Part shown: piece by piece, positions 35,853 to 44,012 of the stretch | Numbering within the stretch: position 1 is the stretch's first letter | How the letters are laid out: each line of letters starts with the position of its first letter | Assembly (NCBI GenBank): GCA_937959265.1 | Contig: CALGMA010000049.1 | Location: forward strand, 1 to 64,000 | Direction: 5' to 3' | Length of the DNA stretch: 64,000 nucleotides | Origin: an uncultured Anaerolineae bacterium | Lineage (GTDB): Bacteria > Chloroflexota > Anaerolineae > J036 > Brachytrichaceae | Position numbers and translations under genes: made by a program | The notes under the pieces: model-generated | Database searches by the model: none | What the model was told of the DNA's origin: nothing | Seen by the model: the letters and a program-made list of their open reading frames with translations, nothing else

Positions 35853-36695
35853 TCAGCGCTTCAGCAGCGGCGATAGGGGTGGATAGGTACCCAAAAAACC
35901 CAACGCCACGGACGCCTGGATCGCTGCGCGCTTCACGGCGCCGGCCAACGCCTCCACCTTGTCTTCGAATCGATTGGCCGGCAGCGAGATGGTGTAGGCA
36001 CCAACCGGGAACCCGCTCCGGTCGAAGGTGGGCGCTGAAACGCAACACACGCCGTCGGCAAATTCTTCCAGGTCCACCGCGTAGCCTTGTGTGGCAATCT
36101 GTTTGAGGTGCGCAATCAATTGGTCGGCGTCGGTGATAGTGTTGGCTGTGCGGCGAGTGAGCGGGTGTGCGGTGAGATAAGCGCGCACGCGACCTTCCGG
36201 CAAGAACGCTAGAATCGCTTTGCCCGACGCGCGCGCGTGGGCGAAGCCGGCGTAGCCAATCTCCAATGAGCGGACATGTACGGCGTTCACGCCTTCCAGA
36301 TAACGCTGCAACACGATGTTGTCGCCGTACCAGCCGGAGATGTAGGTCGTTTCGCCCACCTCGGCATGCAATTGCGACAGGATGTCCAGCAGTTCGGGCG
36401 GCGGCGCCAGATGGGCGCGGAAGTTGTCGTGCAAAAATGCCACACGGCTGCCCAGCCCAAACCGGCTGCCCGGCAGCCGCACCACATATCCTTCTTCCTC
36501 CAGCGTGCGCAGGATGTGATAGCACGTGCCGATCTTGATATCAGTCTCCTGGCTCAGCCATTTGGCCGTTGCGGCGCCGTTACTGGTCGCAATTGCTTCG
36601 AGAACGCGCAGACCACGCCTGAGGGATAGCAAAATGCCGGTCGGCCGATCAAGCTCCTCAACTGTATCCTGCGCCAACGTTTGCCCTGAACCCAT
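35853..36695 (-). CDS. IclR family transcriptional regulator
   Basis: A 280-residue regulator with an N-terminal winged helix (LRRGLRVLEAIATSNGAATA then LSQETDIKIGTCYHILRTLE) and a C-terminal GAF-like ligand domain (about residues 100-275) typical of IclR. The family senses small carboxylates and sugar acids. It heads the gene block with the CUT1 transporter and the enolase-superfamily dehydratase, so it most likely controls them in response to the transported acid sugar. An AAGGAG ribosome site supports the ATG at 36695. Confidence 0.92.
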   Translation of the reverse strand: MGSGQTLAQDTVEELDRPTGILLSLRRGLRVLEAIATSNGAATAKWLSQETDIKIGTCYHILRTLEEEGYVVRLPGSRFGLGSRVAFLHDNFRAHLAPPPELLDILSQLHAEVGETTYISGWYGDNIVLQRYLEGVNAVHVRSLEIGYAGFAHARASGKAILAFLPEGRVRAYLTAHPLTRRTANTITDADQLIAHLKQIATQGYAVDLEEFADGVCCVSAPTFDRSGFPVGAYTISLPANRFEDKVEALAGAVKRAAIQASVALGFLGTYPPLSPLLKR

Positions 36696-36858
36696 TTCCT
36701 CTCCTTATTGACCCCTAATGTCACTGAGCTGACTTCTATGTTCATATAGCTAAACTCTGTTGTCTGTATAGTAAATCTGATCGCATATTTTGCAACTCGA
36801 CCGCTCGTCGCTCTACCTTTCGCCTGTCCAGCCCAAAGTGAAATTCGTGAAATGCAAA

Positions 36859-36993
36859 CGGTGGGTTGATTACGCTGCTGAGATGAGCATGCAGGCTCAC
36901 CGACTGGTTGGTGCGACACGCCCGCACGCACATCTACCCACCACAAACGGCATCCGCGCACTGGCGCGGGCGTGCGAGTCATTGGCTGAGTTG
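36859..36993 (+). pseudogene. Fragment of a sugar isomerase/epimerase paralogous to the gene at 44013
   Basis: The frame reads RWVDYAAEMSMQAHRLVGAT, then RPHAHLPTTNGIRALARACE and SLAEL. The intact gene at 44013..44780 reads RRIDYAAEMGARAYGLVGAL, then RPRAHPPTADDIRALARACE and SLAEY. The two are alike at the DNA level as well. No start, upstream barrel strands or metal ligands remain, so this is a degraded partial copy. The rest of 36696-37201 shows no other gene. Confidence 0.75.
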
Positions 36994-37201
36994 GCTATTG
37001 GGTGGTCGAGATGTTGGACGAGAGCGCGCTGCCGGTGTCGGCCGATCAATAACGCATATGCTGCCCGATTCGTGGCATGCCGGCACCGCGTTGCTGAACA
37101 ACGCGCGACGGCGCGGGCGGGGATGGGATGATCAGTGGTGGCTGCCTAAGGGATGGCTCGTAGCGGCAGTAGCTGTCCGCTGCAGGTCTCTGCGATGCGC
37201 T

Positions 37202-37846
37202 TTACCTTTCCACCCACACCAGATCGTTGTCAGCTACAACGGCTCTGAGCTCGCTGAGGAAAGGAGTCACATCCTCCTGTGAGGTCGAGGTCACCTCGAA
37301 GTCCATATATGCCGGCGTATTCTCCGAGAGACCTTGCAGGGTGGGTACGTGAAGTTGGAGATTCACAATGTCGAAGGGCCGGTCTTTAATCAGGTGCTGA
37401 AGTTTGATCAGAAACTGCTTCTCCCCAAATACACCTGCAATGCGGACCGAGGCGCGCGTCGGCGTGCTGCTGAGTTGTTCCTCTGCCTTTTGTCTTTCGG
37501 CCATTGCCCCAGCTTTGTCACGCTTTGCCTGAGCTTCGGCGTGAACTATCTTGAATATCTTGTATTCTCGCTCCGCCTTCCAAACGATATCCCGAGATGG
37601 GAAACGGATAGCTTCCGTGGGACATACCACGGCGCAGGTCGAGCACCCTACCATGCAGTTGTAGGGCCGCTCCACGCGAGCCTTACGCCGTTTGTTGTCT
37701 TGGAGTTCGATCTCGTAGACCTCTCTGCCACAAGTGACATAGCACAACTCGCATCCAATGCAAGCATCTGCGTTCACCGTGGGATACCAGGGAATGTTCT
37801 CTCGTGGTATGCCATGCCATTGTGTTTTGCTTAAATCTTTTGCCAT
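37202..37846 (-). CDS. Two-cluster ferredoxin with C-terminal domain
   Basis: A 214-residue iron-sulfur protein. Cluster motifs are CIGCELCYVTCGREV and CMVGCSTCAVVCPTEA, giving two 4Fe-4S sites of slightly altered spacing. A charged helix (about residues 95-125) links to a C-terminal alpha/beta domain of about 85 residues (ASVRIAGVFGEKQFLIKLQH onward), possibly ACT/NIL-like; I could not identify it firmly. GGAGGCAACG precedes the ATG at 37846. It is the last gene in the same direction as the arsenic operon, 102 bp after the stress protein gene, so a redox role linked to arsenic is possible but unproven. Confidence 0.8.
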   Translation of the reverse strand: MAKDLSKTQWHGIPRENIPWYPTVNADACIGCELCYVTCGREVYEIELQDNKRRKARVERPYNCMVGCSTCAVVCPTEAIRFPSRDIVWKAEREYKIFKIVHAEAQAKRDKAGAMAERQKAEEQLSSTPTRASVRIAGVFGEKQFLIKLQHLIKDRPFDIVNLQLHVPTLQGLSENTPAYMDFEVTSTSQEDVTPFLSELRAVVADNDLVWVER

Positions 37847-37948
37847 CGTTGCCTCCATAAGTTTCGAGTTTCGACTCGACGCCTGACGCCCCCTGGTTGC
37901 GGCATAGTGATCAACAAAGTTCGAGCTTTACATTCTGATCGTCCATTT

Positions 37949-38842
37949 TCAACCCCTCGATGGTCTTACTACCAGGACGGGTTGGCGGCTGAGGCGCGCC
38001 ACATTCTCGAAGGTGCTGCCGGCCAGCATTTCGCGGACGGCGCTGCGTCCGTGTGAACCCAGCACAATGAGCGACACCTTCATCTCGTCCGCGATAGCCA
38101 GTGCCTCCTTGAATGGGATCCCGTGTCGTAGAACAGATGTGGCTTGCAGACCGAACATGCGCAGAGCCTTGCACAGCGCCTCCAGGCGTTCGGCGTCCTG
38201 GCGGTCGAACTCGGCCAATTGTTCGCGTGGGCGCAGTTTCATCACGCGTGCATCTTGCACGTGCAAGACGATGACTTCCTTCGCGCCGGCCGCCTTCAAG
38301 CGCTTGACCACTTGAAAGGCGGCGTCGGCGCACTCGGAAAAGTCGGTGGGATGCAAAATCCGCTCGAAAACCCCCGCGCATGCCTGCCGGCATTTCACCC
38401 GTCCCAGCTCGCGCACCACCTCGAACTTTTGCAGAAACACCGGGACGGTGGCGCGGCGGATGACTTCGTAGGCGGTGCTGCCGATCAACAATTCCTGAGC
38501 AGCGGTGGCGCCTTGCGCGCCCAGGATGATTATCTCGACGCGCTCGTCCTCGGCCACGCGGACGATTTGCTCGGCAGGATTGCCGTATTCGACCTGCGTC
38601 CACACCCGCAGCCCCTTTCCCTCCAGCGCCATCTTGGCGATATTCAGCTTTTCGCCCAGGCTCCAGCGCCAGTAGTCCAAGCTCTCGCGGTTGACTGTCT
38701 CCGGCAGAGGCACATCGCTGGAGCGGATCACGCTGAGCAAGATCACCTCGCGCAAGCCGGCGGATGTCAGATCCGGCAGACATGCCAGGACGGAATCTGC
38801 GTAAGAAGAAAAGTCGGTTGGGAAAAGGGCGCGGGTGAACAT
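37949..38842 (-). CDS. Tandem universal stress protein
   Basis: A 297-residue protein made of two UspA folds. The first (residues 1-140) opens MFTRALFPTDFSSYADSVLA and ends with GAQGATAAQELLIGSTA. The second (about 160-297) opens RILHPTDFSECADAAFQVVK and carries the ATP-binding pattern GSHGRSAVREMLAGSTFENV. The second domain keeps the G-2x-G-9x-G-S/T motif best. It lies 9 bp after the ACR3 gene, implying co-transcription with arsenic efflux. Confidence 0.9.
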   Translation of the reverse strand: MFTRALFPTDFSSYADSVLACLPDLTSAGLREVILLSVIRSSDVPLPETVNRESLDYWRWSLGEKLNIAKMALEGKGLRVWTQVEYGNPAEQIVRVAEDERVEIIILGAQGATAAQELLIGSTAYEVIRRATVPVFLQKFEVVRELGRVKCRQACAGVFERILHPTDFSECADAAFQVVKRLKAAGAKEVIVLHVQDARVMKLRPREQLAEFDRQDAERLEALCKALRMFGLQATSVLRHGIPFKEALAIADEMKVSLIVLGSHGRSAVREMLAGSTFENVARLSRQPVLVVRPSRG

Positions 38843-38851
38843 CGGGCGTGC

Positions 38852-40000
38852 TTATTTGCGGAGCAGCGCCTCGTTCGGCGGGCAGGCCTCTTGGGCCGCA
38901 GCGACCATTGCCGGCGCGGATGCGGCCTGTGGATACCAGCGTTTCTGGAGCCAGAACGCCACGTTGACCAACCCGATCATCACAGGCACTTCCACCAGCG
39001 GGCCGATGACTGCGGCAAACGCCGCGCCGCTGCTGATGCCGAAGACCGCCACGGCTACCGCGATCGCCAGTTCAAAGTTGTTGCTGGCGGCGGTGAACGA
39101 AAGCGTGGTCGTCTTGGAGTAGTCTGCGCCGAGGCGATGTCCCATGAAGAACGAGATCAGGAACATCAGCACGAAGTAGAGCAGAAGCGGGATGGCGATG
39201 CGCACGACGTCCAGCGGGATTTGCACGATGAGGTTGCCCTTGAGCGAGAACATGACCACAATCGTGAAGAGCAAGGCGACCAACGTCAGCGGGCTGACCT
39301 TGGGGACGAAGTGCTTGTAGTACCACTCCTTGCCCTTCGCGCGCACCAGGATGAAGCGCGTGAGAAAGCCGGCCAGGAATGGCACGCCCAGGTAAATGAA
39401 CACGCTCTCGGCGATCTGCCCCATCGTGATGTCCACTGTGACCGCCGTCAAGCCGAACCAGGTGGGCAGAACCGTCAGGAAGATGTAGGCATATACGCTG
39501 TAGAACAGCACTTGGAAGACGCTGTTGAACGCCACTAGGCCGGCCGCGTATTCTGTGTCACCGCGCGCCAGTTCATTCCACACGATCACCATCGCGATGC
39601 AGCGCGCCAGGCCGATCATGATCAAGCCGGCCGCATACTCCGGGTAGCCCCGCAGAAAGATCACCGCCAGCGCGAACATCAGCAGCGGGCCGATGATCCA
39701 GTTCTGGATCAGCGAAAGCGACAGCACCTTCTTGTTGCGGAAGACATCGCTCAGCTCTTCGTACTTCACCTTGGTGAACGGCGGATACATCATCAGGATC
39801 AGCCCAATCGCGATCGGGATATTCGTCGTCCCGATCGAGACTGCGGCGTTGAATCGCTCGACCTCCGTCGGAAACAGAAAGCCGATGCCGACTCCCACGG
39901 CCATCGCGAGGAAAATCCACAGCGTCAGGTAACGGTCAAAGAAGGATAGTTGCTTGCGTAGGCTTTGCGCCGGCGCTTTGAGCACAACAGTTTTAGACAT
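38852..40000 (-). CDS. acr3: ACR3 family arsenite efflux transporter
   Basis: A 382-residue, ten-helix membrane protein that exports As(III). It shows ACR3 motifs: [58 protein letters not shown] with the essential Cys, and [23 protein letters not shown]3 usually works alone; here a tandem ArsA ATPase and ArsD are in the same gene block, suggesting an ATP-driven complex. AGAGG stands 5 bp before the ATG at 40000. The 81-bp gap after arsC may hold a secondary promoter. Confidence 0.95.
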   Translation of the reverse strand: MSKTVVLKAPAQSLRKQLSFFDRYLTLWIFLAMAVGVGIGFLFPTEVERFNAAVSIGTTNIPIAIGLILMMYPPFTKVKYEELSDVFRNKKVLSLSLIQNWIIGPLLMFALAVIFLRGYPEYAAGLIMIGLARCIAMVIVWNELARGDTEYAAGLVAFNSVFQVLFYSVYAYIFLTVLPTWFGLTAVTVDITMGQIAESVFIYLGVPFLAGFLTRFILVRAKGKEWYYKHFVPKVSPLTLVALLFTIVVMFSLKGNLIVQIPLDVVRIAIPLLLYFVLMFLISFFMGHRLGADYSKTTTLSFTAASNNFELAIAVAVAVFGISSGAAFAAVIGPLVEVPVMIGLVNVAFWLQKRWYPQAASAPAMVAAAQEACPPNEALLRK

Positions 40001-40087
40001 ACACACCTCTAAATGTGAGAATCTTCATTCAATTTCCAACTTGCTTCGCCGATTGAAGAGACCTACAGCGAACGGCGATGAAGCGAA

Positions 40088-40492
40088 TCATCCGCTGTTC
40101 TCGCGCAGCAACGGGAGAATCGTGCGCTCGATTTCGTCGCGCACTTTGCGAAATTCGGCGATGTCATCGGTCGGCGCCGGATCGGGAAAGCTGTAATGGA
40201 CGCGCTTCCCCTTTCCCGGCCAGGCAGGACATTCCTCCGCTGCCGAATCGCAGACGGTGATGACCAAGTCGAAATCTGCGTTCAGAAACTCGTCTGCTTG
40301 CTTCGACCGACCCTCGTGCTGAATTCCGATTTCCGCCAGCACGGCTAGCGCCTTGGGGTGGACGTATCCGGCAGGCTTCGTCCCTGCGCTGACTGCCTCC
40401 CACGTGTCGCCGAGCCGCGCGTTGACGATTGCTTCGGCCATCTGTGAACGGCAGGAATTTCCCGTGCAAAGAAAGAGCACCTTGCGTTTCAT
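40088..40492 (-). CDS. arsC: Arsenate reductase, thioredoxin-coupled LMW phosphatase type
   Basis: ArsC reduces As(V) to As(III). The 134-residue protein has the low-molecular-weight phosphatase loop LCTGNSCRS (nucleophile Cys9, Arg15) and the redox Cys pair Cys81 and Cys88 in VCDSAAEECPAWPG, which relays electrons to thioredoxin. This is the Staphylococcus pI258 type rather than the glutaredoxin type. It overlaps the upstream small thioredoxin-like gene by 4 bp, making that gene a candidate partner. Confidence 0.95.
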   Translation of the reverse strand: MKRKVLFLCTGNSCRSQMAEAIVNARLGDTWEAVSAGTKPAGYVHPKALAVLAEIGIQHEGRSKQADEFLNADFDLVITVCDSAAEECPAWPGKGKRVHYSFPDPAPTDDIAEFRKVRDEIERTILPLLRENSG

Positions 40493-40785
40493 GCGTCTTG
40501 CGCCTCCATTGCAGCCTCAACTTTACGACGGATGACGGGGATAGCGATCTTCCCGCCGCTGCTGGCGACTTCGCCGTTGACCAACACGAGCGGCAGCTTC
40601 GCGCCAGCAGGCATAGGCGGGCAGTCGGCGTCGAACAGGTCGTAGTATTTCACTTCCACTCGCCTGTCGAAATGCATCTTCAACTGCTCGGCCGCCCAGT
40701 GCGCCACATCTCTCCAGGTGTCTTTCACGCCGCTGGCGCAGGCGACCGGTGCACCCACGATTTGGACGAATACAGGCTGGTTCAT
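40489..40785 (-). CDS. Small thioredoxin-fold-like protein in ars operon
   Basis: A 98-residue protein with alternating strand/helix pattern: FVQIVGAPVACASGV, a helix DVAHWAAEQLKMHF, a strand EVKYYDLF, then LPLVLVNGEVASSGG before the last helix. Only two Cys are present, Cys16 and Cys55; a C-x-x-C pair is absent. The cis-Pro-like LPLVLVNG segment fits the thioredoxin fold, perhaps similar to YuzD-type proteins. The 4-bp overlap with arsC implies coupled translation. It may deliver electrons to ArsC or bind arsenite with its thiols; both are inference. Confidence 0.6.
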   Translation of the reverse strand: MNQPVFVQIVGAPVACASGVKDTWRDVAHWAAEQLKMHFDRRVEVKYYDLFDADCPPMPAGAKLPLVLVNGEVASSGGKIAIPVIRRKVEAAMEAQDA

Positions 40786-40814
40786 ACGTGATCACCTTGC
40801 GCGTAGGATCAGCT

Positions 40815-41141
40815 TCATGCTCTGCTCTCTTGTTGGGACAAGAGCAAGCGCAGTGAGCCGCTTACTGTATCGTTCACTGTAGCCTGTTTCATGTACTGCG
40901 CGATCATCATGGTTTCGACGATTTCTGCGTTGGTTACCCCCTGCTCCTTGGCCATCGTGACCCACATTTCGGTGCAAGTCTCCGAGCCGGCAATGGCCGC
41001 TGCTGCGATGCCGATCAACAGCTTGTATTTGGCCGGCACAGATTGGTAATCGGGATGCTCGAAGAGCAGGGCCTTTTCGTCCATCTGGTTCTTGGCGAAC
41101 TCAGGGGCAAATGCCTTCAAGAGTTCCATTGGTGTCTTCAT
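40815..41141 (-). CDS. Carboxymuconolactone decarboxylase (AhpD-like) family protein
   Basis: A 108-residue all-helical protein of the CMD/AhpD fold (LLIGIAAAAIAGSETCTEMW, then EIVETMMIAQYMKQATVN). AhpD proteins are alkylhydroperoxidases with a C-x-x-C pair and His; here only one Cys of the expected region is seen (ETCTEMWV), so peroxidase chemistry is uncertain. The ATG at 41141 has an AAAGGAG ribosome site. It sits between arsA and the thioredoxin-like gene. CMD-fold proteins of this kind are known companions of arsenic genes, but their role is unclear. Confidence 0.8.
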   Translation of the reverse strand: MKTPMELLKAFAPEFAKNQMDEKALLFEHPDYQSVPAKYKLLIGIAAAAIAGSETCTEMWVTMAKEQGVTNAEIVETMMIAQYMKQATVNDTVSGSLRLLLSQQESRA

Positions 41142-41160
41142 ATTTGGCTCCTTTCGTGAA

Positions 41161-43071
41161 TTATGTTGCGAACAATGCTTCACCCGCAGCGACTTTTCCA
41201 TACACCTGCTCGCCCAGCTTCGTCAGCATCGTTAGTCCTTTGACCTCGCCCGGCAGGAGCGGGATCTGCACCAGCGGTGCGCCGAAACGCTCGCTGATTT
41301 CTGCCAAGTATTTCTCCTGCATGGCACGGCGCGACTGCGCGAAGGGCGTGGTGGCTTGTTCGCTTGGGATCACCATGTTGACAACCACCAATCCGGGCCA
41401 GATGCCGACGGTTCTCAGCTCCTGCGCGGCGCGCCAGGCTTCGAGCATCGGCGTAGACTCTGGATACATCACGAAGGTGAAAGTGCTCTGTGCGGGATCA
41501 CCCATCATCTGAATGACCTTGCCAAAGCGCGCCTTGGCCACGTCGTCGGCCGCCGCTGCGTCTACTGATGCGAAGACTTTCACGTCAATCTGCTTGCTCC
41601 AGTCTATGGGCAATTCCAACAGGCGTAGGGTATGACCTGTTGGTGCAGTGTCGAAGACGACGGCGTCCCAGTGATCCTGCGCGGCATACTCGATGAACCG
41701 ATCGAATGCGGCGATTTCTTCGGTGCAGGGCGAATTGAGTTCCTCGTCCATCACCTTGATCGCTGCTTCGGAGCGTCCGCGTTGGCGCGCGTCGGTGAGA
41801 ATGCGCGCCTTGTAGGTTTCGGCGGCGGCCTTTGGGTCAATCTTGGCTGCCCACAGATTCGGCTGCCTGCTCACGGGGTTCACCTCATCGCCGACGGGCG
41901 TATCCAGCACGTCGCCAAGATGCGCGGCGGGGTCGGTCGTCAACAGCAGGGTCTTATACCCCTGCCGCGCCAGCCAGACTGCTGTCATGCACGCGGCGAC
42001 CGTCTTGCCGACGCCGCCCTTGCCCGCAAAGAAAATTGTCCGCCGGTGACCGTTGGTCGGTTTCAAGTTAGGGGGGTGAAAGGTTATGGGTTGCGGGTTG
42101 GAACGATGATCTTCACCCTGTGAAATAGGAGCCTGCCAATCTTCAAACTCCAATTCCTGACCGCCGTCGAAGAAGATCTTTCCCACCTGGCGTAGTTTTG
42201 TCGCGCCGCGAATTTCGCCCGGCAGCAGCATCATCCGCCGCTGGGGGTAATCAAACTCGCGCTCGACCTGCTCCAGGTAACGCGCCTGCATTGTGGCGCG
42301 CGCAGCGAAGAGAGGACTCTGCGTCTCTTCGGGTGGAATGATGCCGTTGATAATCAAGCGGAAGTTGCGGATGCCCAGTTTGCTCAGCTCGTCAATCGCC
42401 CGGCGAGTCTCTTTAATAGAGATCGCTTCGGGATGTAGCACGAAGACGAATTCCGTCTGCGCCGACCGGCGCATAGTGGCGAGAGCGCGCTCATACTTGT
42501 GTTTGGCGTCCTGAATAGCAGCCGCAGGGCCGATGCAGGTCTGCCCGCTGCCGGCGCTGGCGGTTTCGATGGATTGGCTCCATTCGGCGGGCAGTTCCAG
42601 CAGGCGGATAGTGTGTCCCGTCGGCGCAGTGTCGAAGATGACCACGTCAAAAGCGCTGCCGTTTTGGGCAGGAGCGTCCAGAAAGTCGGTGAAGCGGTCG
42701 AAGGCGGCAACTTCGGCTGTGCAAGGACCGCTCATCTGCTCTTCCATCACTCGGACGATCTGCGGCGGGAAGGCGGCGCGGATGGGCACCATGGCGCGGT
42801 CAATGTATTCCTGCGTGGCTTGGTCGGGGTCAATCTCCATCGCGAACAGATTCGGCACGTGCGCAATCGGCGTGATCCGATGTCCGATTTCCTGTTCAAA
42901 GACGTCCGCCAGATTTGAAGCGGGGTCGGTAGTGACAATGAGCGTGCGTTTGCCTTCATCGGCATAGCGGACGGCGTGCATGCAAGCCATGCTGGTCTTG
43001 CCGACGCCGCCTTTGCCGGAGAAGAAGACAAACCGCGTTGAGTGTTCGGACGGCTTGAGAGGCATCGTCAT
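41161..43071 (-). CDS. arsA: Tandem ArsA arsenite-stimulated ATPase
   Basis: ArsA energises arsenite export. The 636-residue protein contains two ArsA/MinD-type halves, each with a P-loop (FSGKGGVGKTS at about 18-27; FAGKGGVGKTV at about 348-358) and the DTAPTGHT switch II motif. The Cys residues that bind As(III) in the classical enzyme have counterparts: Cys117 (SGPCTAEV), Cys179 (GQTCIGPA) and Cys449 (NSPCTEEI). A linker of about 35 residues joins the halves. It stands after arsD and before the AhpD-like gene. Pairing with ACR3 rather than ArsB is notable. Confidence 0.95.
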   Translation of the reverse strand: MTMPLKPSEHSTRFVFFSGKGGVGKTSMACMHAVRYADEGKRTLIVTTDPASNLADVFEQEIGHRITPIAHVPNLFAMEIDPDQATQEYIDRAMVPIRAAFPPQIVRVMEEQMSGPCTAEVAAFDRFTDFLDAPAQNGSAFDVVIFDTAPTGHTIRLLELPAEWSQSIETASAGSGQTCIGPAAAIQDAKHKYERALATMRRSAQTEFVFVLHPEAISIKETRRAIDELSKLGIRNFRLIINGIIPPEETQSPLFAARATMQARYLEQVEREFDYPQRRMMLLPGEIRGATKLRQVGKIFFDGGQELEFEDWQAPISQGEDHRSNPQPITFHPPNLKPTNGHRRTIFFAGKGGVGKTVAACMTAVWLARQGYKTLLLTTDPAAHLGDVLDTPVGDEVNPVSRQPNLWAAKIDPKAAAETYKARILTDARQRGRSEAAIKVMDEELNSPCTEEIAAFDRFIEYAAQDHWDAVVFDTAPTGHTLRLLELPIDWSKQIDVKVFASVDAAAADDVAKARFGKVIQMMGDPAQSTFTFVMYPESTPMLEAWRAAQELRTVGIWPGLVVVNMVIPSEQATTPFAQSRRAMQEKYLAEISERFGAPLVQIPLLPGEVKGLTMLTKLGEQVYGKVAAGEALFAT

Positions 43072-43124
43072 TCTGCTTTACTCTTTTGGGGTATCTGGGC
43101 AGCTGCGTCGAAGCCCGGTTTGTG

Positions 43125-43493
43125 TTACGCCGGTGCAGCCTCGTTCAGCGCGGCTCGCACTTCGTTCAGCGTCGGGTACGCGCCGACCTTGATGACTCTG
43201 CCGCGCACGACGGCAATCGGCAATGCCGCTAGCTGTTTCTCGCGCACTAGCTTCATCACTTCGGCGTTGCCTAGAAAAGCATGAGGGTGGCTCGTCATCT
43301 GATAGCGTTCTACGCGCAAGTTTTCACGCTGCAACGTCATGACCATTTCGTTCACGTCCAGCAGCGCCTGGTCGAGCGTGGGGCCGCACAGTCCCGTCGG
43401 ACAGCACATTGGCGGATCAAAGAGTTCTACGTCCGCAGGGGGGGCGGCGTTGGGATTGAGTAAGTTATCGAGCAAAGGAATATCTACAGACAT
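43125..43493 (-). CDS. arsD: Arsenite metallochaperone ArsD
   Basis: ArsD hands As(III) to ArsA. The 122-residue protein has the conserved chaperone Cys triad at Cys30, Cys31 and Cys36 (MCCPTGLCG), followed by the thioredoxin-like fold (ALLDVNEMVMTL, RYQMTSHPHAFLGN, LPIAVVRGRVIKVGAYPT). The N-terminus is about 18 residues longer than in plasmid ArsD. It lies between arsR and arsA, the expected order for ArsD-ArsA function. Confidence 0.93.
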   Translation of the reverse strand: MSVDIPLLDNLLNPNAAPPADVELFDPPMCCPTGLCGPTLDQALLDVNEMVMTLQRENLRVERYQMTSHPHAFLGNAEVMKLVREKQLAALPIAVVRGRVIKVGAYPTLNEVRAALNEAAPA

Positions 43494-43547
43494 GGTTACT
43501 TCTCCGTTTCGACGGTTGTGCTTGCGACTGGCCTCGCGCGCAAGGCG

Positions 43548-43934
43548 CTACGATGACGATTCGGGGCGGCAGATCGCGTGCTGTGGCCCGCAGGTCAGCC
43601 GTCGAGGCTGGATGCGATTGGGGTCGAAGAATGAGCCAAACGCTGCGTTGAGTTCTTCAAGCGCAGCGCGGTTGATGGAGTAGTAAATCCAACGCGAATC
43701 CCATTCGTCGCGCTCCACATCCACCAAACCGACTGAGCGCAGCTTGCTCAGGTGGTGCGAGATCAAGTTGGGCGGCATGGCCAGCGCCTCACTGAGTTCG
43801 CAGTTGCATTGCACGCCATCCATCAACAAGTTGAAGATGCGCAGGCGGTTTGGCTCCGCTAAGACTCTGAGTCGTTCGGCTAACAGCTCAAGGCTTATCG
43901 TTTCCGACTGAGCCGTAGCTGAATAGTTCAACAT
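43548..43934 (-). CDS. arsR: ArsR family arsenic-responsive repressor
   Basis: A 128-residue winged-helix repressor. The As(III) site is expected at Cys43 and Cys45 (GVQCNCELSEAL), corresponding to the ELCVCDL motif of classical ArsR. The recognition helix is PPNLISHHLSKLRSVGL. Two more Cys (115 and 122) occur in the C-terminal tail. The ATG at 43934 lies 7 bp after a TACAAT -10 box and inside a palindrome that is probably its own operator. An in-frame GTG 18 bp upstream would lie in the -10 region and is rejected. Confidence 0.93.
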   Translation of the reverse strand: MLNYSATAQSETISLELLAERLRVLAEPNRLRIFNLLMDGVQCNCELSEALAMPPNLISHHLSKLRSVGLVDVERDEWDSRWIYYSINRAALEELNAAFGSFFDPNRIQPRRLTCGPQHAICRPESSS

Positions 43935-43969
43935 GCGTTGAATTGTATGCACATAGTAAAATCCGTCAA
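43927..43969 (-). promoter_or_regulatory. arsR promoter and overlapping operator
   Basis: On the minus strand TTGACG (43964-43969), 16 bp, TACAAT (43942-43947), 7 bp, then ATG. The perfect palindrome TTCAAC-GCAT-GTTGAA (43927-43942) spans the transcription start and the start codon, so bound ArsR would block both polymerase and, if leaderless, initiation. Confidence 0.7.
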
Positions 43970-44012
43970 GGTCGCATTCAATGAACCTTCGCTGACCACT
44001 TAATCCTTACCC

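Noticed and set aside
36700-37201. Full gene in the iclR-ferredoxin gap
   Set aside because: The only recognisable segment is a truncated isomerase fragment with no start or metal-binding residues.
43935-43952. GTG start for arsR at 43952
   Set aside because: It would place codons in the -10 box of a strong promoter; the ATG at 43934 is better placed.
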